Shown: positions 1-7,603, counted from the first letter of the stretch. The stretch: 9,762 nucleotides of DNA from Candidatus Kaiserbacteria bacterium (GCA_002401495.1 NVTG01000042.1:1-9762); one strand, 5' to 3'. Program-made: numbers and translations. Notes: generated by a model not told the origin, from the letters alone.

Positions 1-303
<303 letters not shown>

Positions 304-304
304 T

Positions 305-553
305 ATGCAACTGGAAATTGTTACAGTGTCTAAGGAGTTGTTTAACGGGGAAGCCGACGAGCTTCACTGTCTAGGAGAAGACGGTCAGTTAACCGTGCTT
401 TCAAACCATGAACCTCTAGTTACTACCCTTAAGGAAAGCACTCTACGTGTGGCATTTAATGGTGACGAAGAAAAGGAATTTAAAATTCTAAATGGAGTTC
501 TTGAAGTTGCCTATAACCGCGCGGTAGTGCTATGCTCCTCAAATGAGCTTTAA
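305..553 (+). CDS. atpC: F1F0 ATP synthase subunit epsilon, short form (82 aa, beta-sandwich domain only)
   Basis: This is the epsilon subunit of the F1 central stalk, which couples gamma rotation to the c-ring. The ATG at 305 is chosen because it lies one base after the atpD stop; an in-frame ATG at 281 would overlap atpD and add eight residues with no family match. The sequence opens MQLEIVTVSKELFNGEADEL and contains GEDGQLTVLSNHEPLVT and FKILNGVLEV, the typical epsilon N-terminal beta-sandwich pattern. It then stops at residue 82. Most bacterial epsilons run to about 130-140 residues because of a C-terminal two-helix domain that can extend and block ATP hydrolysis; that domain is absent. 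Short epsilons are known in some lineages such as green sulfur bacteria. There is no Shine-Dalgarno, so translation probably couples to atpD. The last 11 bases overlap the next gene. Confidence 0.93.
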   Translation: MQLEIVTVSKELFNGEADELHCLGEDGQLTVLSNHEPLVTTLKESTLRVAFNGDEEKEFKILNGVLEVAYNRAVVLCSSNEL

Positions 554-845
554 GAAAAACAAAGAAGATTTTGATTGCGAAAACTGCGGGGAGTCCGTAG
601 TAGGCAACGGATACACAAATCACTGTCCTAAGTGCCTATTCTCTAAGCACGTAGATATTGACCCAGGAGACCGTTTAGAAGGTTGTCACGGCCTTATGAG
701 CCCCATACAAGTGCTAGCTGAGGGAGATTCATATATACTGGTTCATAAGTGCGTCAAATGTGGATTTACCAAAAGAAACAAGATGTCAGTTACAGATAAT
801 ATAGAAGCAGCGGTAGAAATTGCACGAAAAATAGCGAACAAATAA
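543..845 (+). CDS. RNHCP domain protein (small zinc-ribbon-like protein, 100 aa)
   Basis: This small protein matches the RNHCP family, named for the motif that appears here at residues 25-29 as TNHCP (Arg replaced by Thr). Probable metal ligands are C12 and C15 (CENC), C28 and C31 (CPKC), and C70 and C73 (CVKCG), with C48 and H49 in the EGCHGLMSP segment as further candidates. The pattern HVDIDPGDR at 36-44 is also typical. This suggests two zinc-binding knuckles around one fold. The family has no established biochemical function that I know of; a nucleic-acid or ribosome-related role is only a guess. It overlaps atpC by 11 nt upstream and truB by one base downstream, with no Shine-Dalgarno at either start, so it is probably translated by coupling. 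The C-terminal 20 residues form a predicted helix rich in Ala, Ile and Lys. Confidence 0.88.
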   Translation: MSFKKNKEDFDCENCGESVVGNGYTNHCPKCLFSKHVDIDPGDRLEGCHGLMSPIQVLAEGDSYILVHKCVKCGFTKRNKMSVTDNIEAAVEIARKIANK

Positions 846-1651
846 TGAGCAAAGAAAACGATTTAATATATACAATACATAAAAGTGTTGGAGAGACTCC
901 GTTGCAGGCAATAGAAAAATCTCGTGAAGAGCGAGACTTCCCTTCATATTTAAAAATGGCGTACGCCGGACGGCTTGATCCTATGGCTGAGGGAAAGCTA
1001 CTAGTGCTAACGGGAGAAAAGTGTAAAAGGATAAAAGAATTTTGGAATTTGGATAAGGAATATAAAGTCTCCATTGTATTAGGGCTTTCAAGTGATTCCC
1101 ATGACGTTCTTGGTAAATTAACCTACAAAGATGAAATTGAAAAAATTGATGAAGAGAGAATTAAAAAAGCTTTAAAATCATATATTGGGACGTACTCTTG
1201 GCCATATCCTGTTATTTCTTCAAAGCCAGTAAACGGTAAGCCTCTCTTTCAGTGGTTTCTTGAAGGGAAGTTGGATGAGATTGATATTCCAGAATCCACT
1301 GGAGATATATTTAAAATTGAAGTAACTGGAGTTAGGAGTATAAAACCAGAAGAGTTGAAGAAAAGAACGCTAGAAAAGATTCACGCACTTGCAATTGTAA
1401 CTGATGAGTCCAAAAGACTTGGAAGAGACTTTAGACGCCATGAAGTTATAGACTCATGGAATACTTGGTACAAGACGAGTGCCAATGAACTTCAAGTTAT
1501 TGATATTGTATGTTCGGCGAGCGCTGGAACTTATATGAGGACGCTTGCAAACGAGGTTGGTAAAAAACTAGGAACTGGTGGTTTGGCCTTAGAGATAAAC
1601 AGAACAAAAGTAGGCAAGTATAAGTGGGGGATTTGGTGGAGGAAATACTAA
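845..1651 (+). CDS. truB: tRNA pseudouridine-55 synthase TruB homologue, divergent and without PUA domain (268 aa)
   Basis: TruB converts U55 in the T-loop of tRNAs to pseudouridine in the cytoplasm. The catalytic motif is AGRLDPMAEGKLLVL at residues 41-55, with the nucleophilic Asp at D45 (family GxLDPxAxG). Other conserved blocks are KEYKVSIVLGLSSDSHDVLG (family KxYxxxxxLGxxTDTxDxxG), YPVISSKPVNGKPLFQW (the SAxKxxGxxxY segment), and near the C-terminus SAGTYMRTLANEVGKKLGTG followed by an RTKVG motif (family GTYxRxLAxDxG and RxxxG). The N-terminus HKSVGETPLQ replaces the usual DKPxGxTS motif, and the protein ends right after the RTKVGKY strand, so there is no C-terminal PUA domain; E. coli TruB has about 314 residues. 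Its ATG shares one base with the stop of the preceding gene. It is the last gene of the atp operon segment and is followed by a hairpin. Confidence 0.9.
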   Translation: MSKENDLIYTIHKSVGETPLQAIEKSREERDFPSYLKMAYAGRLDPMAEGKLLVLTGEKCKRIKEFWNLDKEYKVSIVLGLSSDSHDVLGKLTYKDEIEKIDEERIKKALKSYIGTYSWPYPVISSKPVNGKPLFQWFLEGKLDEIDIPESTGDIFKIEVTGVRSIKPEELKKRTLEKIHALAIVTDESKRLGRDFRRHEVIDSWNTWYKTSANELQVIDIVCSASAGTYMRTLANEVGKKLGTGGLALEINRTKVGKYKWGIWWRKY

Positions 1652-1677
1652 AGGCCGGGGTTGCTAATTCCCGACCT
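1652..1677. terminator. Hairpin between convergent genes, possible bidirectional terminator
   Basis: AGGCCGGG (1652-1659) pairs with CCCGACCT (1670-1677) over eight positions with one C/A mismatch and a 10-nt loop. It starts on the last base of the truB stop region and lies 8 nt from the stop of the minus-strand gene at 1685. Neither side has a real T tract (CAAATTCTT on the plus side), so termination strength is uncertain, but the position between two convergent 3' ends fits a shared terminator. Confidence 0.55.
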
Positions 1678-1684
1678 CAAATTC

Positions 1685-2431
1685 TTAAGCAGCGGCTTCT
1701 GCTTCGTTTTCCGCCGTTTCGAAATATATGCGCCAGTCCTGAGTTTCCTTTACTAGCTTAAACTTCTTTCCGAGATTAACGGCGTCGCGAAACTTTCCAT
1801 AAAATGAAGCAGGGTCCTTCTTCAGGAGATCTATTTGATACTCCTGTTCTTCCAACCCTCTTTCTGAGGAACGTATTTCTTTTTCCTGCGAAAGATGACC
1901 CATCAAAAACGACACCAGTATTTGAGCGAATAAATGCTTGGCGCTTGCCAGAGATTTTGGAACCATGATCGCACCAGGTGTGTGGGCCATAAAAAGAAAC
2001 TTGAGCTGGGTGTAATCGTGCCCAAATCTCCCTTTCCTCGACGCGTACTGATGATAGGAATTCACCTTCCCATTCCATAGCCCGAAAACCCAGCAGCTCA
2101 ACACAGCTAAAAAGGCGGTGGCTATGGCGACTTTTCCTACAACGTCCGCCAGTATAAAGTGATTGTGAATTTTCGAACTTACGATAAACTCAACCACTGC
2201 ACTGAAAAAAAGTACTGCCAGCCAAAAATACTGACACGCAGCCCTTGTGCTGTTGCGAACAATCATATCGTGTGCGACCTGCACCTGATTATTCTCGCCA
2301 TCAAAATTCGAAACCCATCCAGGCACTACGCCTAAGAGGGAGTCATTAAAAAACTCTTTCGGTTGCATTGTACTCTCCATGTCTTGAGCTTGGGCTACAT
2401 GGCCCTGATAATTGAGGAGTGCATGCTCCAC
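1685..2431 (-). CDS. Unknown two-helix membrane protein (248 aa)
   Basis: I do not recognise the family. Two hydrophobic segments are clear: about residues 67-87 (QYFWLAVLFFSAVVEFIVSS) and about 92-119 (FILADVVGKVAIATAFLAVL and onward), joined by a very short turn (KIHN), so this looks like a helical hairpin in the membrane. N-terminal to it are about 65 soluble residues; C-terminal are about 130, including an amphipathic stretch (about 164-180) and a charged Glu/Lys-rich, probably coiled-coil region from about 181 to 206. The C-terminus is Ala/Glu-rich. There is no signal peptide. Codon choice is more GC-rich than in truB or the efflux genes, suggesting different ancestry. The ATG at 2431 is the only good one; an in-frame GTG directly precedes it, and no Shine-Dalgarno or clear promoter is visible. 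It is convergent with truB and divergent from the 58-aa gene. Confidence 0.72.
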   Translation of the reverse strand: MEHALLNYQGHVAQAQDMESTMQPKEFFNDSLLGVVPGWVSNFDGENNQVQVAHDMIVRNSTRAACQYFWLAVLFFSAVVEFIVSSKIHNHFILADVVGKVAIATAFLAVLSCWVFGLWNGKVNSYHQYASRKGRFGHDYTQLKFLFMAHTPGAIMVPKSLASAKHLFAQILVSFLMGHLSQEKEIRSSERGLEEQEYQIDLLKKDPASFYGKFRDAVNLGKKFKLVKETQDWRIYFETAENEAEAAA

Positions 2432-2583
2432 GTTAATTTGACTGCATGGCCAAACAACGACTTTTCAATATTCCTTCACTGCCAAGACGAACAGATCTAG
2501 TAGCACCTTGCAGTAATAGAGCCTAAAAGTCAAAGATATATTGTAAGACTGGTAAGTCTGTGTAATAGTGGGGCTTTGCAATT

Positions 2584-2589
2584 TAGGAG
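2584..2589 (+). promoter_or_regulatory. Shine-Dalgarno sequence of the 58-aa gene
   Basis: TAGGAG lies 6 nt before the ATG at 2596. It fixes the start of this short gene, and it stands out because the atp, efflux and ychF genes here have no such site. The 164 bases between 2432 and 2595 otherwise show only a short AGACT/AGTCT stem (2546-2559) and a possible -10 box TATATT (2537-2542) without a well-spaced -35. Confidence 0.65.
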
Positions 2590-2595
2590 TGTGTC

Positions 2596-2772
2596 ATGGC
2601 AGTTCCGAGTGAGCCGAAGCCGAAAGAGACTACTATTACGTTTACAAATCCGTTTGGCCAGAAATTTGTTGTCAAAATGACTGGTCCCACTGATTCCATT
2701 CTTTCGGCAACGCAAATATTTCCAGATGGAAGCAAGTATCCATTGGAGCGAAGGTCAGTGGTAGAAGACTAA
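2596..2772 (+). CDS. Small hypothetical protein (58 aa)
   Basis: This is a short open frame that I consider real because it has a Shine-Dalgarno (TAGGAG, 6 nt upstream), an ATG start, a TAA stop at 2770-2772 and a strong intrinsic terminator starting 5 nt after the stop. The protein begins MAVPSEPKPKETTITFTNPF, a Pro/Lys/Glu-rich leader followed by what looks like a small beta-rich fold (TITFTNPFGQKFVVKM, then FPDGSKYPLERR). It has no cysteines, membrane segments or signal peptide, so it is probably cytoplasmic. I do not recognise a family. It sits alone as a single-gene transcription unit between an unknown membrane protein pointing away and the efflux operon pointing toward it. Confidence 0.7.
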   Translation: MAVPSEPKPKETTITFTNPFGQKFVVKMTGPTDSILSATQIFPDGSKYPLERRSVVED

Positions 2773-2777
2773 CAAAT

Positions 2778-2816
2778 GAGTCTCGCGATATTAAAACCGC
2801 GAGACTCGTTCTTTTT
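2778..2816 (+). terminator. Rho-independent terminator of the 58-aa gene (possibly bidirectional)
   Basis: GAGTCTCGCG (2778-2787) and CGCGAGACTC (2798-2807) form a perfect 10-bp stem with a 10-nt A/T-rich loop, followed by GTTCTTTTT (2808-2816). The T tract overlaps the stop codon of the minus-strand RND gene (2815-2817), so the same stem also lies directly after that gene and may end the efflux operon, although on the minus strand it is followed only by ATTTGTT. Confidence 0.92.
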
Positions 2817-5800
2817 AAATTCTCTTCCCAGGCCACCTCACATATATAGAAGGCACCAGTAGTAGTGTAATTATTGTTGCAAACGATAGACCAAACATTA
2901 GAGCGTAGGCTAGTGGTACCCAGAGTGCTGCTACGAAGAGTAGAGGAACCATTCCTACTACTGTAGTAAGTGCTGTTAGTAGCACCGGTCGTAATCTAGC
3001 GGCAGATGCCCCAACTACAATCTCTTGCATTGTTTTTGTTGTTCCATGCTTTCGTCTTTCCTTGTTAATTGTATCGATAAGAATAATTGAGTTGTTTACC
3101 ACAATTCCTGAAAGTGCGATGAATCCCATAATTGAAGGGAAGGATAGTGGAGTTCCAGTAATCATTAGTCCAGCGAACACTCCAATGAGTGACAGGGGAA
3201 CAATTGATAGAACATATGTTGCAAAGCGGAACGAGTTGAACTGCAGCACCAAAATAGCAAACATGCTTATCAATCCAATGATGAGTGCTGTGAACATGTC
3301 TTTAAAGGATTGGTCCACGTCCTCACTTTCTCCTCCGTATGAGATGCGAACTCCTTCAGGTATTAAGTTTGAGGCCATTTTTGCTTGTAGTTCCTTGTTT
3401 ATCACTAGGGCATTACCTCCTTCACCTATACGACTGGAAACCGTAGCTATTCTTTCTCCTTCTTTATGAACTACTGATGCTCGACTAGGTTCAACTGAAA
3501 CGTTAACAAAGTTTGATAGTGGGAATATTCCTTGTTGGGTTGTAATGTTCACTCTAGTTAGAGATTCTAATGTTGTGTTGTTTGTATTAAAAGCACCTGA
3601 CTGTGTTGAGTCCAATGCGACTTTTGCAACTATATCTATGTCATCACCCAATTGCTTTATTTCAGTTACGTTCTCACCATAAAGGGCTACACGAAGGTTA
3701 GCGGCTATTACTCGAATGTCAGCCCCCATCGCTACAGCTTCTTCTCTGTTTACAGAAAAGACAAACTCAGTAGTCGTATCCTTTACGCTTGAAGATACGT
3801 CAGCAGTTCCAGGTATTTCTCTTAAAGAATTTTCAACTAGAGATGCCGCCAGTTCAAGATCGGTAAGATCATCTCCAAAGAGAGTTACTGTAATTGGAGC
3901 AAGAGACGGAGGTCCATCACTTAATTGGTCCACTCGTATTTCTGATGTCTTGATCTCTAAAAGTCCAATTCGAATGTCATCTAGTATCTCAGTGGTTTCT
4001 CTGTCTCGACTTAAGTCTAAGTTTACAAAAATGTTAGCCGAACGAGCACTTCCGGATGCGCCTCCTCCAAATGGATCGGTAAACGCACTTCCTCTTCCAA
4101 CTGTTGTAACAAACGAAGTTGCCTCAGGAATTGTGTAGAGTACTTCTTCAGCCTTTCTAATTTCTAAATCAGTTTGTGAAAGAGTGGACCCTATTGGTAG
4201 GGAAGTATCAAGAACCACATAGTCTGAGTTACTATCTTCAAAGAAAACAACACGGACCGCACCAAGACTGGGTAACGCTAGTGTAAAAATGAAAACAACA
4301 ATTAAGGTGAGGAACAAAACGTTTTCAGATTCCTTACTGTTAAGTACCTTAGTTAAGTATTTCTTATACCCTTCTTCAAATTTAAAGACCAGCTCTTCTC
4401 TTTTTCTAGAAAATGCGCCAACTGTTGTGCTCCCACGACGAAGTAGTTTCGTTGCAAACATCGGAACGAATCCAAGAGCAACCAAAAGGGAAGAGGCTAG
4501 AACGAAGATTATAGTGTAGGGAATACTTTTTATAAACTCCCCCGTGATACCTGAAACCATTAATAGAGGAGCAAATACCGCAATTGTAGTCATTGTTCCG
4601 GTTGTAAGAGGGATATGAAATTCTTTTACTACTTCAAGTGCTGCGTCCGATTTTATTTTTTGAATATCTTTTTTTGACTCATCGTCTCCGCGAGAAAGAT
4701 CCTGAAGCTTCCGGTTAATACCCTCAACTATCACGATGGTTGAATCGACGATTATTCCAATTGAAAGAATCAAAGCAAAGAGAGTTATAAAGTTAAGTGT
4801 GTTTCCAGAATAGTTTAAAGCAATGAAAGCAACTAAGAATGAAAGCGGTATTGAAATTGCAGCAATTAATGCTTCTCTCCATCCAACCGCTATAACTAGA
4901 ACCAAGGAAACTAATAGAACGGTGTAGAGTCCACTCTTTGTTAGAGTAGAAAGATCTCCTCTTAACTCCTCTCCTGCGTCAAACATGTTGTGCACTTCAA
5001 GGTTTTCTAAGATTCCTCCTGCTTCTTGCATTTGCCTAAGCTCGTCTTGTACCGCAACACTCACTCTTGTTATTTTTGCACTGGAACTTTTAAATACTTC
5101 AAACGAAACAGATGTCTTTGAAGGTTCATTATCTAAACTTGTTCTACTTAATGAGGTTAATTCGCTCCTTCCATCAAATACACGAGCAACATCGCGAATG
5201 TAAACAGGAGCGCCTCCTACAGAAATTATTGGAATGTCTGCAACATCATATGAGTTTTCTATATCACCTGAAAGTCGAACGGGGAATTCCACTCCGTTCA
5301 TTTCTATGTTTCCTACTGGAAGGGAAGTGTTAGCTCCTGCAATTGCTCGAGTAACATCAGTTATTGTAAGTCCGTATTGATTTAGTAATTGAGTATCAAT
5401 TACTACTTGAACCTCTTTGTTAGGAACTCCGCTTAATACAACAGAAGATACTCCACTAACAGTTTCTAATTTGTCAGAAACCTCTTGTGCAATAGTGAAA
5501 AGAATCTCTGATGGAATACTTCCTGAGAGAGTAGCAGTTACCACGGGATCACTTCCGAAATCTATTTCTATAACTTGTGGATCAGTGGCATCTTCCGGTA
5601 AATCTCTCTTTGCAATTTCAACCTCGTCTCGAACACTTCGCATTGATTTTGGAATGTCTGCACTTGCTTGAAACTCTATTGTTATTGCTGAAACCCCACC
5701 GGATGAACTCGAAGTTATATTCTTTACATTATCTAAACTATTCTTTAATGGCTCTTCAAGTACGTTTGTAACCAAACTTTCAACGTCTAATGGAGAAGCA

Positions 5801-5961
5801 CCTGGAAGAACTGTACTTACAATCGCAATCGGTACGTTTATGTCCGGTGCTGATTCTTTAGGGATGTCTAAAATTGAACCAATTCCCAGAAAGAGAATAG
5901 TTGCGATAAGTATAAAAGAGAAGCGCGATCTCTTTGTAAAGAAGCTCCAAACGTTAAACAT
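2815..5961 (-). CDS. RND-family efflux transporter permease (AcrB/SwrC-like, 1048 aa)
   Basis: This is a full-length inner-membrane RND pump that exports drugs, lipids or other amphiphiles using the proton gradient. The architecture is as expected: TM1 at about 13-32, a large periplasmic-type domain to about 340, TM2-TM6 to about 505, a linking region, TM7 at about 546-566, a second large extracytoplasmic domain, and TM8-TM12 from about 886 to the end. Family blocks include IPKESAPDINVPIAIV near the N-terminus, SIGIIVDSTIVIVEGINR in TM4, TTGTMTTIAVFAPL, GFIALSGIVVNNSIILID in TM10, and RLRPVLLTALTTVVGMVPL. In TM4 the usual proton-relay Asp-Asp pair is Asp406-Ser407, and the TM10 Lys of AcrB is Asn956; an Asn there is normal for the SwrC/YerP-type group. 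It begins one base after the adaptor stop, with no Shine-Dalgarno close by. No TolC-like gene is present. The substrate cannot be told from sequence. Confidence 0.95.
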   Translation of the reverse strand: MFNVWSFFTKRSRFSFILIATILFLGIGSILDIPKESAPDINVPIAIVSTVLPGASPLDVESLVTNVLEEPLKNSLDNVKNITSSSSGGVSAITIEFQASADIPKSMRSVRDEVEIAKRDLPEDATDPQVIEIDFGSDPVVTATLSGSIPSEILFTIAQEVSDKLETVSGVSSVVLSGVPNKEVQVVIDTQLLNQYGLTITDVTRAIAGANTSLPVGNIEMNGVEFPVRLSGDIENSYDVADIPIISVGGAPVYIRDVARVFDGRSELTSLSRTSLDNEPSKTSVSFEVFKSSSAKITRVSVAVQDELRQMQEAGGILENLEVHNMFDAGEELRGDLSTLTKSGLYTVLLVSLVLVIAVGWREALIAAISIPLSFLVAFIALNYSGNTLNFITLFALILSIGIIVDSTIVIVEGINRKLQDLSRGDDESKKDIQKIKSDAALEVVKEFHIPLTTGTMTTIAVFAPLLMVSGITGEFIKSIPYTIIFVLASSLLVALGFVPMFATKLLRRGSTTVGAFSRKREELVFKFEEGYKKYLTKVLNSKESENVLFLTLIVVFIFTLALPSLGAVRVVFFEDSNSDYVVLDTSLPIGSTLSQTDLEIRKAEEVLYTIPEATSFVTTVGRGSAFTDPFGGGASGSARSANIFVNLDLSRDRETTEILDDIRIGLLEIKTSEIRVDQLSDGPPSLAPITVTLFGDDLTDLELAASLVENSLREIPGTADVSSSVKDTTTEFVFSVNREEAVAMGADIRVIAANLRVALYGENVTEIKQLGDDIDIVAKVALDSTQSGAFNTNNTTLESLTRVNITTQQGIFPLSNFVNVSVEPSRASVVHKEGERIATVSSRIGEGGNALVINKELQAKMASNLIPEGVRISYGGESEDVDQSFKDMFTALIIGLISMFAILVLQFNSFRFATYVLSIVPLSLIGVFAGLMITGTPLSFPSIMGFIALSGIVVNNSIILIDTINKERRKHGTTKTMQEIVVGASAARLRPVLLTALTTVVGMVPLLFVAALWVPLAYALMFGLSFATIITLLLVPSIYVRWPGKRI

Positions 5962-5962
5962 A

Positions 5963-7531
5963 TTATTTTATATTTACTGAATCTCCCTCATTTAAGCCAC
6001 GAGCGTCGAGGACAATTTCAGTTGAAGGTGCTACTCCTGAAGTTAGGGTCACAGAGTTTTGAACTATTTCACCCAATGTAACAGGGATTGAAACAAGCTT
6101 TCCGTTAACAACCGTAAAGACAAAAGAATCTGAACCAATTAGTTTTAGTGCTGAAATTGGAACTCTTATAGTCTCAGCACTCTTATTAAAGAATGTGATA
6201 CTTGTTCGAGATCCGTTAGGAATTGACGCTTCTTCAAGAATTGCTACTCGAATTTCAATCTGTCGTTTAATTGGATCAATACTTTCTGAAATACTTGTTA
6301 TTACTCCAGCGTATACTCCATCAACTGTCACCTTGTCTCCAACAGTCAATTGTTTAGAAATCGATACAGAAACAAATGCTTCGACTTCAAGTGCACCTCG
6401 ACTTGCAACTAATCCAACATCTTGGAAGGAATTTACGAAATCTCCTGGTTTTATAGATAGTCTTGTTATAACACCACTAACTGGTGCGCGAACGTAAGTG
6501 TCTTCTAATCTGGCGTAGGATTGTGCAAGTCCTGCTAGTGCTGACTGAACTTGGGCTTCAGCAATATCTGTATCTTCACTTAGTGCCCCAATGGATTCAT
6601 TCTCCTCAGCAACAATTACTGCATTCTTTGCAGCATTAAGTGCCCCTCTTGAAGAAGAAAGTGCTGAACGAGTTGATAGAACACTACTTCGAGCAGTGTT
6701 TGCAACTACCTTAGATACTCCGGTTGAACCGTCGAGTGCTGCTATTAACTTATCAAGTGTATCCTTCATTAGAAGCATCTCGCTTTCAACAAGATTAATT
6801 TCATTAATTAAATTGTCTCCTGAGAAATACAGTATTTTAGAAGATACTTCCTTTTGTCTATCTAATGTTTTTTGTAAAACAAATCTTGAGTGTTCTGCTT
6901 CGATCTCTGCAATTCCGTTTGTTGTAATAAATGTAAGAGTCGGGTTTGCACCATCTGCGTCTTTAAATAGGGAATCAACACCACCAACAAAAGATGTGTC
7001 GGTTGTAATGTATGCATTTAGAAGTGTGTTCTGAACGCCGATTTCAGCCTCCCTAAGCGTGTCTTTTGCATTTTGAGTTGAAAGAGAAAGTACTTCAAGT
7101 CTCTGAGCAAGAGTTCCACCGGAAACTTTACTCAAGTTAGCTTTTGCTTGTGCAACGGACGCTTTGGATTGTGCCACTCCTGCGAGTTCTGATGCGTTCT
7201 CCATTGTCGCAATTATTGCGCCGGCTCCAACAGTCTCTGAAACTTCTCTATATACCTTAGTTATAATCCCAGTACTCTTAGTACGTAGGTCTCCTTGAGT
7301 TTTTGCAACAACAATTCCTGAGACTTCTAGTCCCTTTTCTGCTGATATAGCACTCGCTGGTGACAGAGCGACACTACGAGTAAAGGTTTCTCCTTCAACA
7401 GCGTCCGCGCTACTTAGTATTATTCTAGTAACTGCTAGTAAGATTAGTATTGTAATAGCAAAAAGAGCTACTTTCGTTGTGGTATTCCAGTATCGTCGTG
7501 CAAATGCACGGATTTTTAAAAATTTAAGCAT
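5963..7531 (-). CDS. RND efflux adaptor, HlyD/MFP family membrane-fusion protein (522 aa)
   Basis: This is the partner of the permease directly downstream. It is a membrane-anchored adaptor: basic N-terminus, one TM helix at about 20-40 (KVALFAITILILLAVTRIIL), then outside the membrane a first half-lipoyl segment (about 68-115, ISGIVV-type strand and GAGAIIATM), a long helical region (about 115-345, Ala/Gln/Ser/Lys-rich, SKASVAQAKANLSK at its start), the second half-lipoyl (TYVRAPVSGVITRLSIKPGD at 346-364), and beta-barrel and membrane-proximal domains to the end (DPIKRQIEIRVAI, IRVPISALKL, GLNEGDSVNIK). At 522 residues it is clearly longer than AcrA (about 397); the extra length is in the helical hairpin, which contains a non-heptad insert at about 175-205. 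The ATG at 7531 lies 5 nt after a -10 box. The stop is one base from the permease start, so the two form an operon. Confidence 0.92.
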   Translation of the reverse strand: MLKFLKIRAFARRYWNTTTKVALFAITILILLAVTRIILSSADAVEGETFTRSVALSPASAISAEKGLEVSGIVVAKTQGDLRTKSTGIITKVYREVSETVGAGAIIATMENASELAGVAQSKASVAQAKANLSKVSGGTLAQRLEVLSLSTQNAKDTLREAEIGVQNTLLNAYITTDTSFVGGVDSLFKDADGANPTLTFITTNGIAEIEAEHSRFVLQKTLDRQKEVSSKILYFSGDNLINEINLVESEMLLMKDTLDKLIAALDGSTGVSKVVANTARSSVLSTRSALSSSRGALNAAKNAVIVAEENESIGALSEDTDIAEAQVQSALAGLAQSYARLEDTYVRAPVSGVITRLSIKPGDFVNSFQDVGLVASRGALEVEAFVSVSISKQLTVGDKVTVDGVYAGVITSISESIDPIKRQIEIRVAILEEASIPNGSRTSITFFNKSAETIRVPISALKLIGSDSFVFTVVNGKLVSIPVTLGEIVQNSVTLTSGVAPSTEIVLDARGLNEGDSVNIK

Positions 7532-7536
7532 GCCAA

Positions 7537-7565
7537 TTTATACCACCAGAAGACTTTTGGGGCAA
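7537..7565 (-). promoter_or_regulatory. Sigma-70-type promoter of the efflux operon, predicted leaderless
   Basis: Reading the minus strand, TTGCCC (7565-7560) and TATAAA (7542-7537) are separated by 17 nt, and the adaptor ATG starts 5 nt after the -10 box. The expected transcription start would fall on or next to the start codon, leaving no 5' leader. There is no Shine-Dalgarno. The -35 box lies back to back with that of the divergent gene, so one regulator could control both. Confidence 0.6.
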
Positions 7566-7569
7566 TGGT

Positions 7570-7597
7570 TTGCAGTTATATATATACAATATACAAT
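7570..7597 (+). promoter_or_regulatory. Sigma-70-type promoter of the 74-aa gene, predicted leaderless
   Basis: TTGCAG (7570-7575) and TACAAT (7592-7597) are spaced by 16 nt, and the ATG at 7604 comes 6 nt after the -10 box. No Shine-Dalgarno is present. The spacing predicts transcription starting at or within a base or two of the ATG. The stretch between the boxes is an alternating TA run, so other -10 registers are possible. Confidence 0.55.
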
Positions 7598-7603
7598 TAC
7601 TTC

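Noticed and set aside
3062..7034. Several plus-strand frames of 60-147 codons inside the RND and adaptor genes
   Set aside because: All are antisense to strongly supported coding sequence, Ser/Thr-rich as expected for shadows, and have no ribosome sites.
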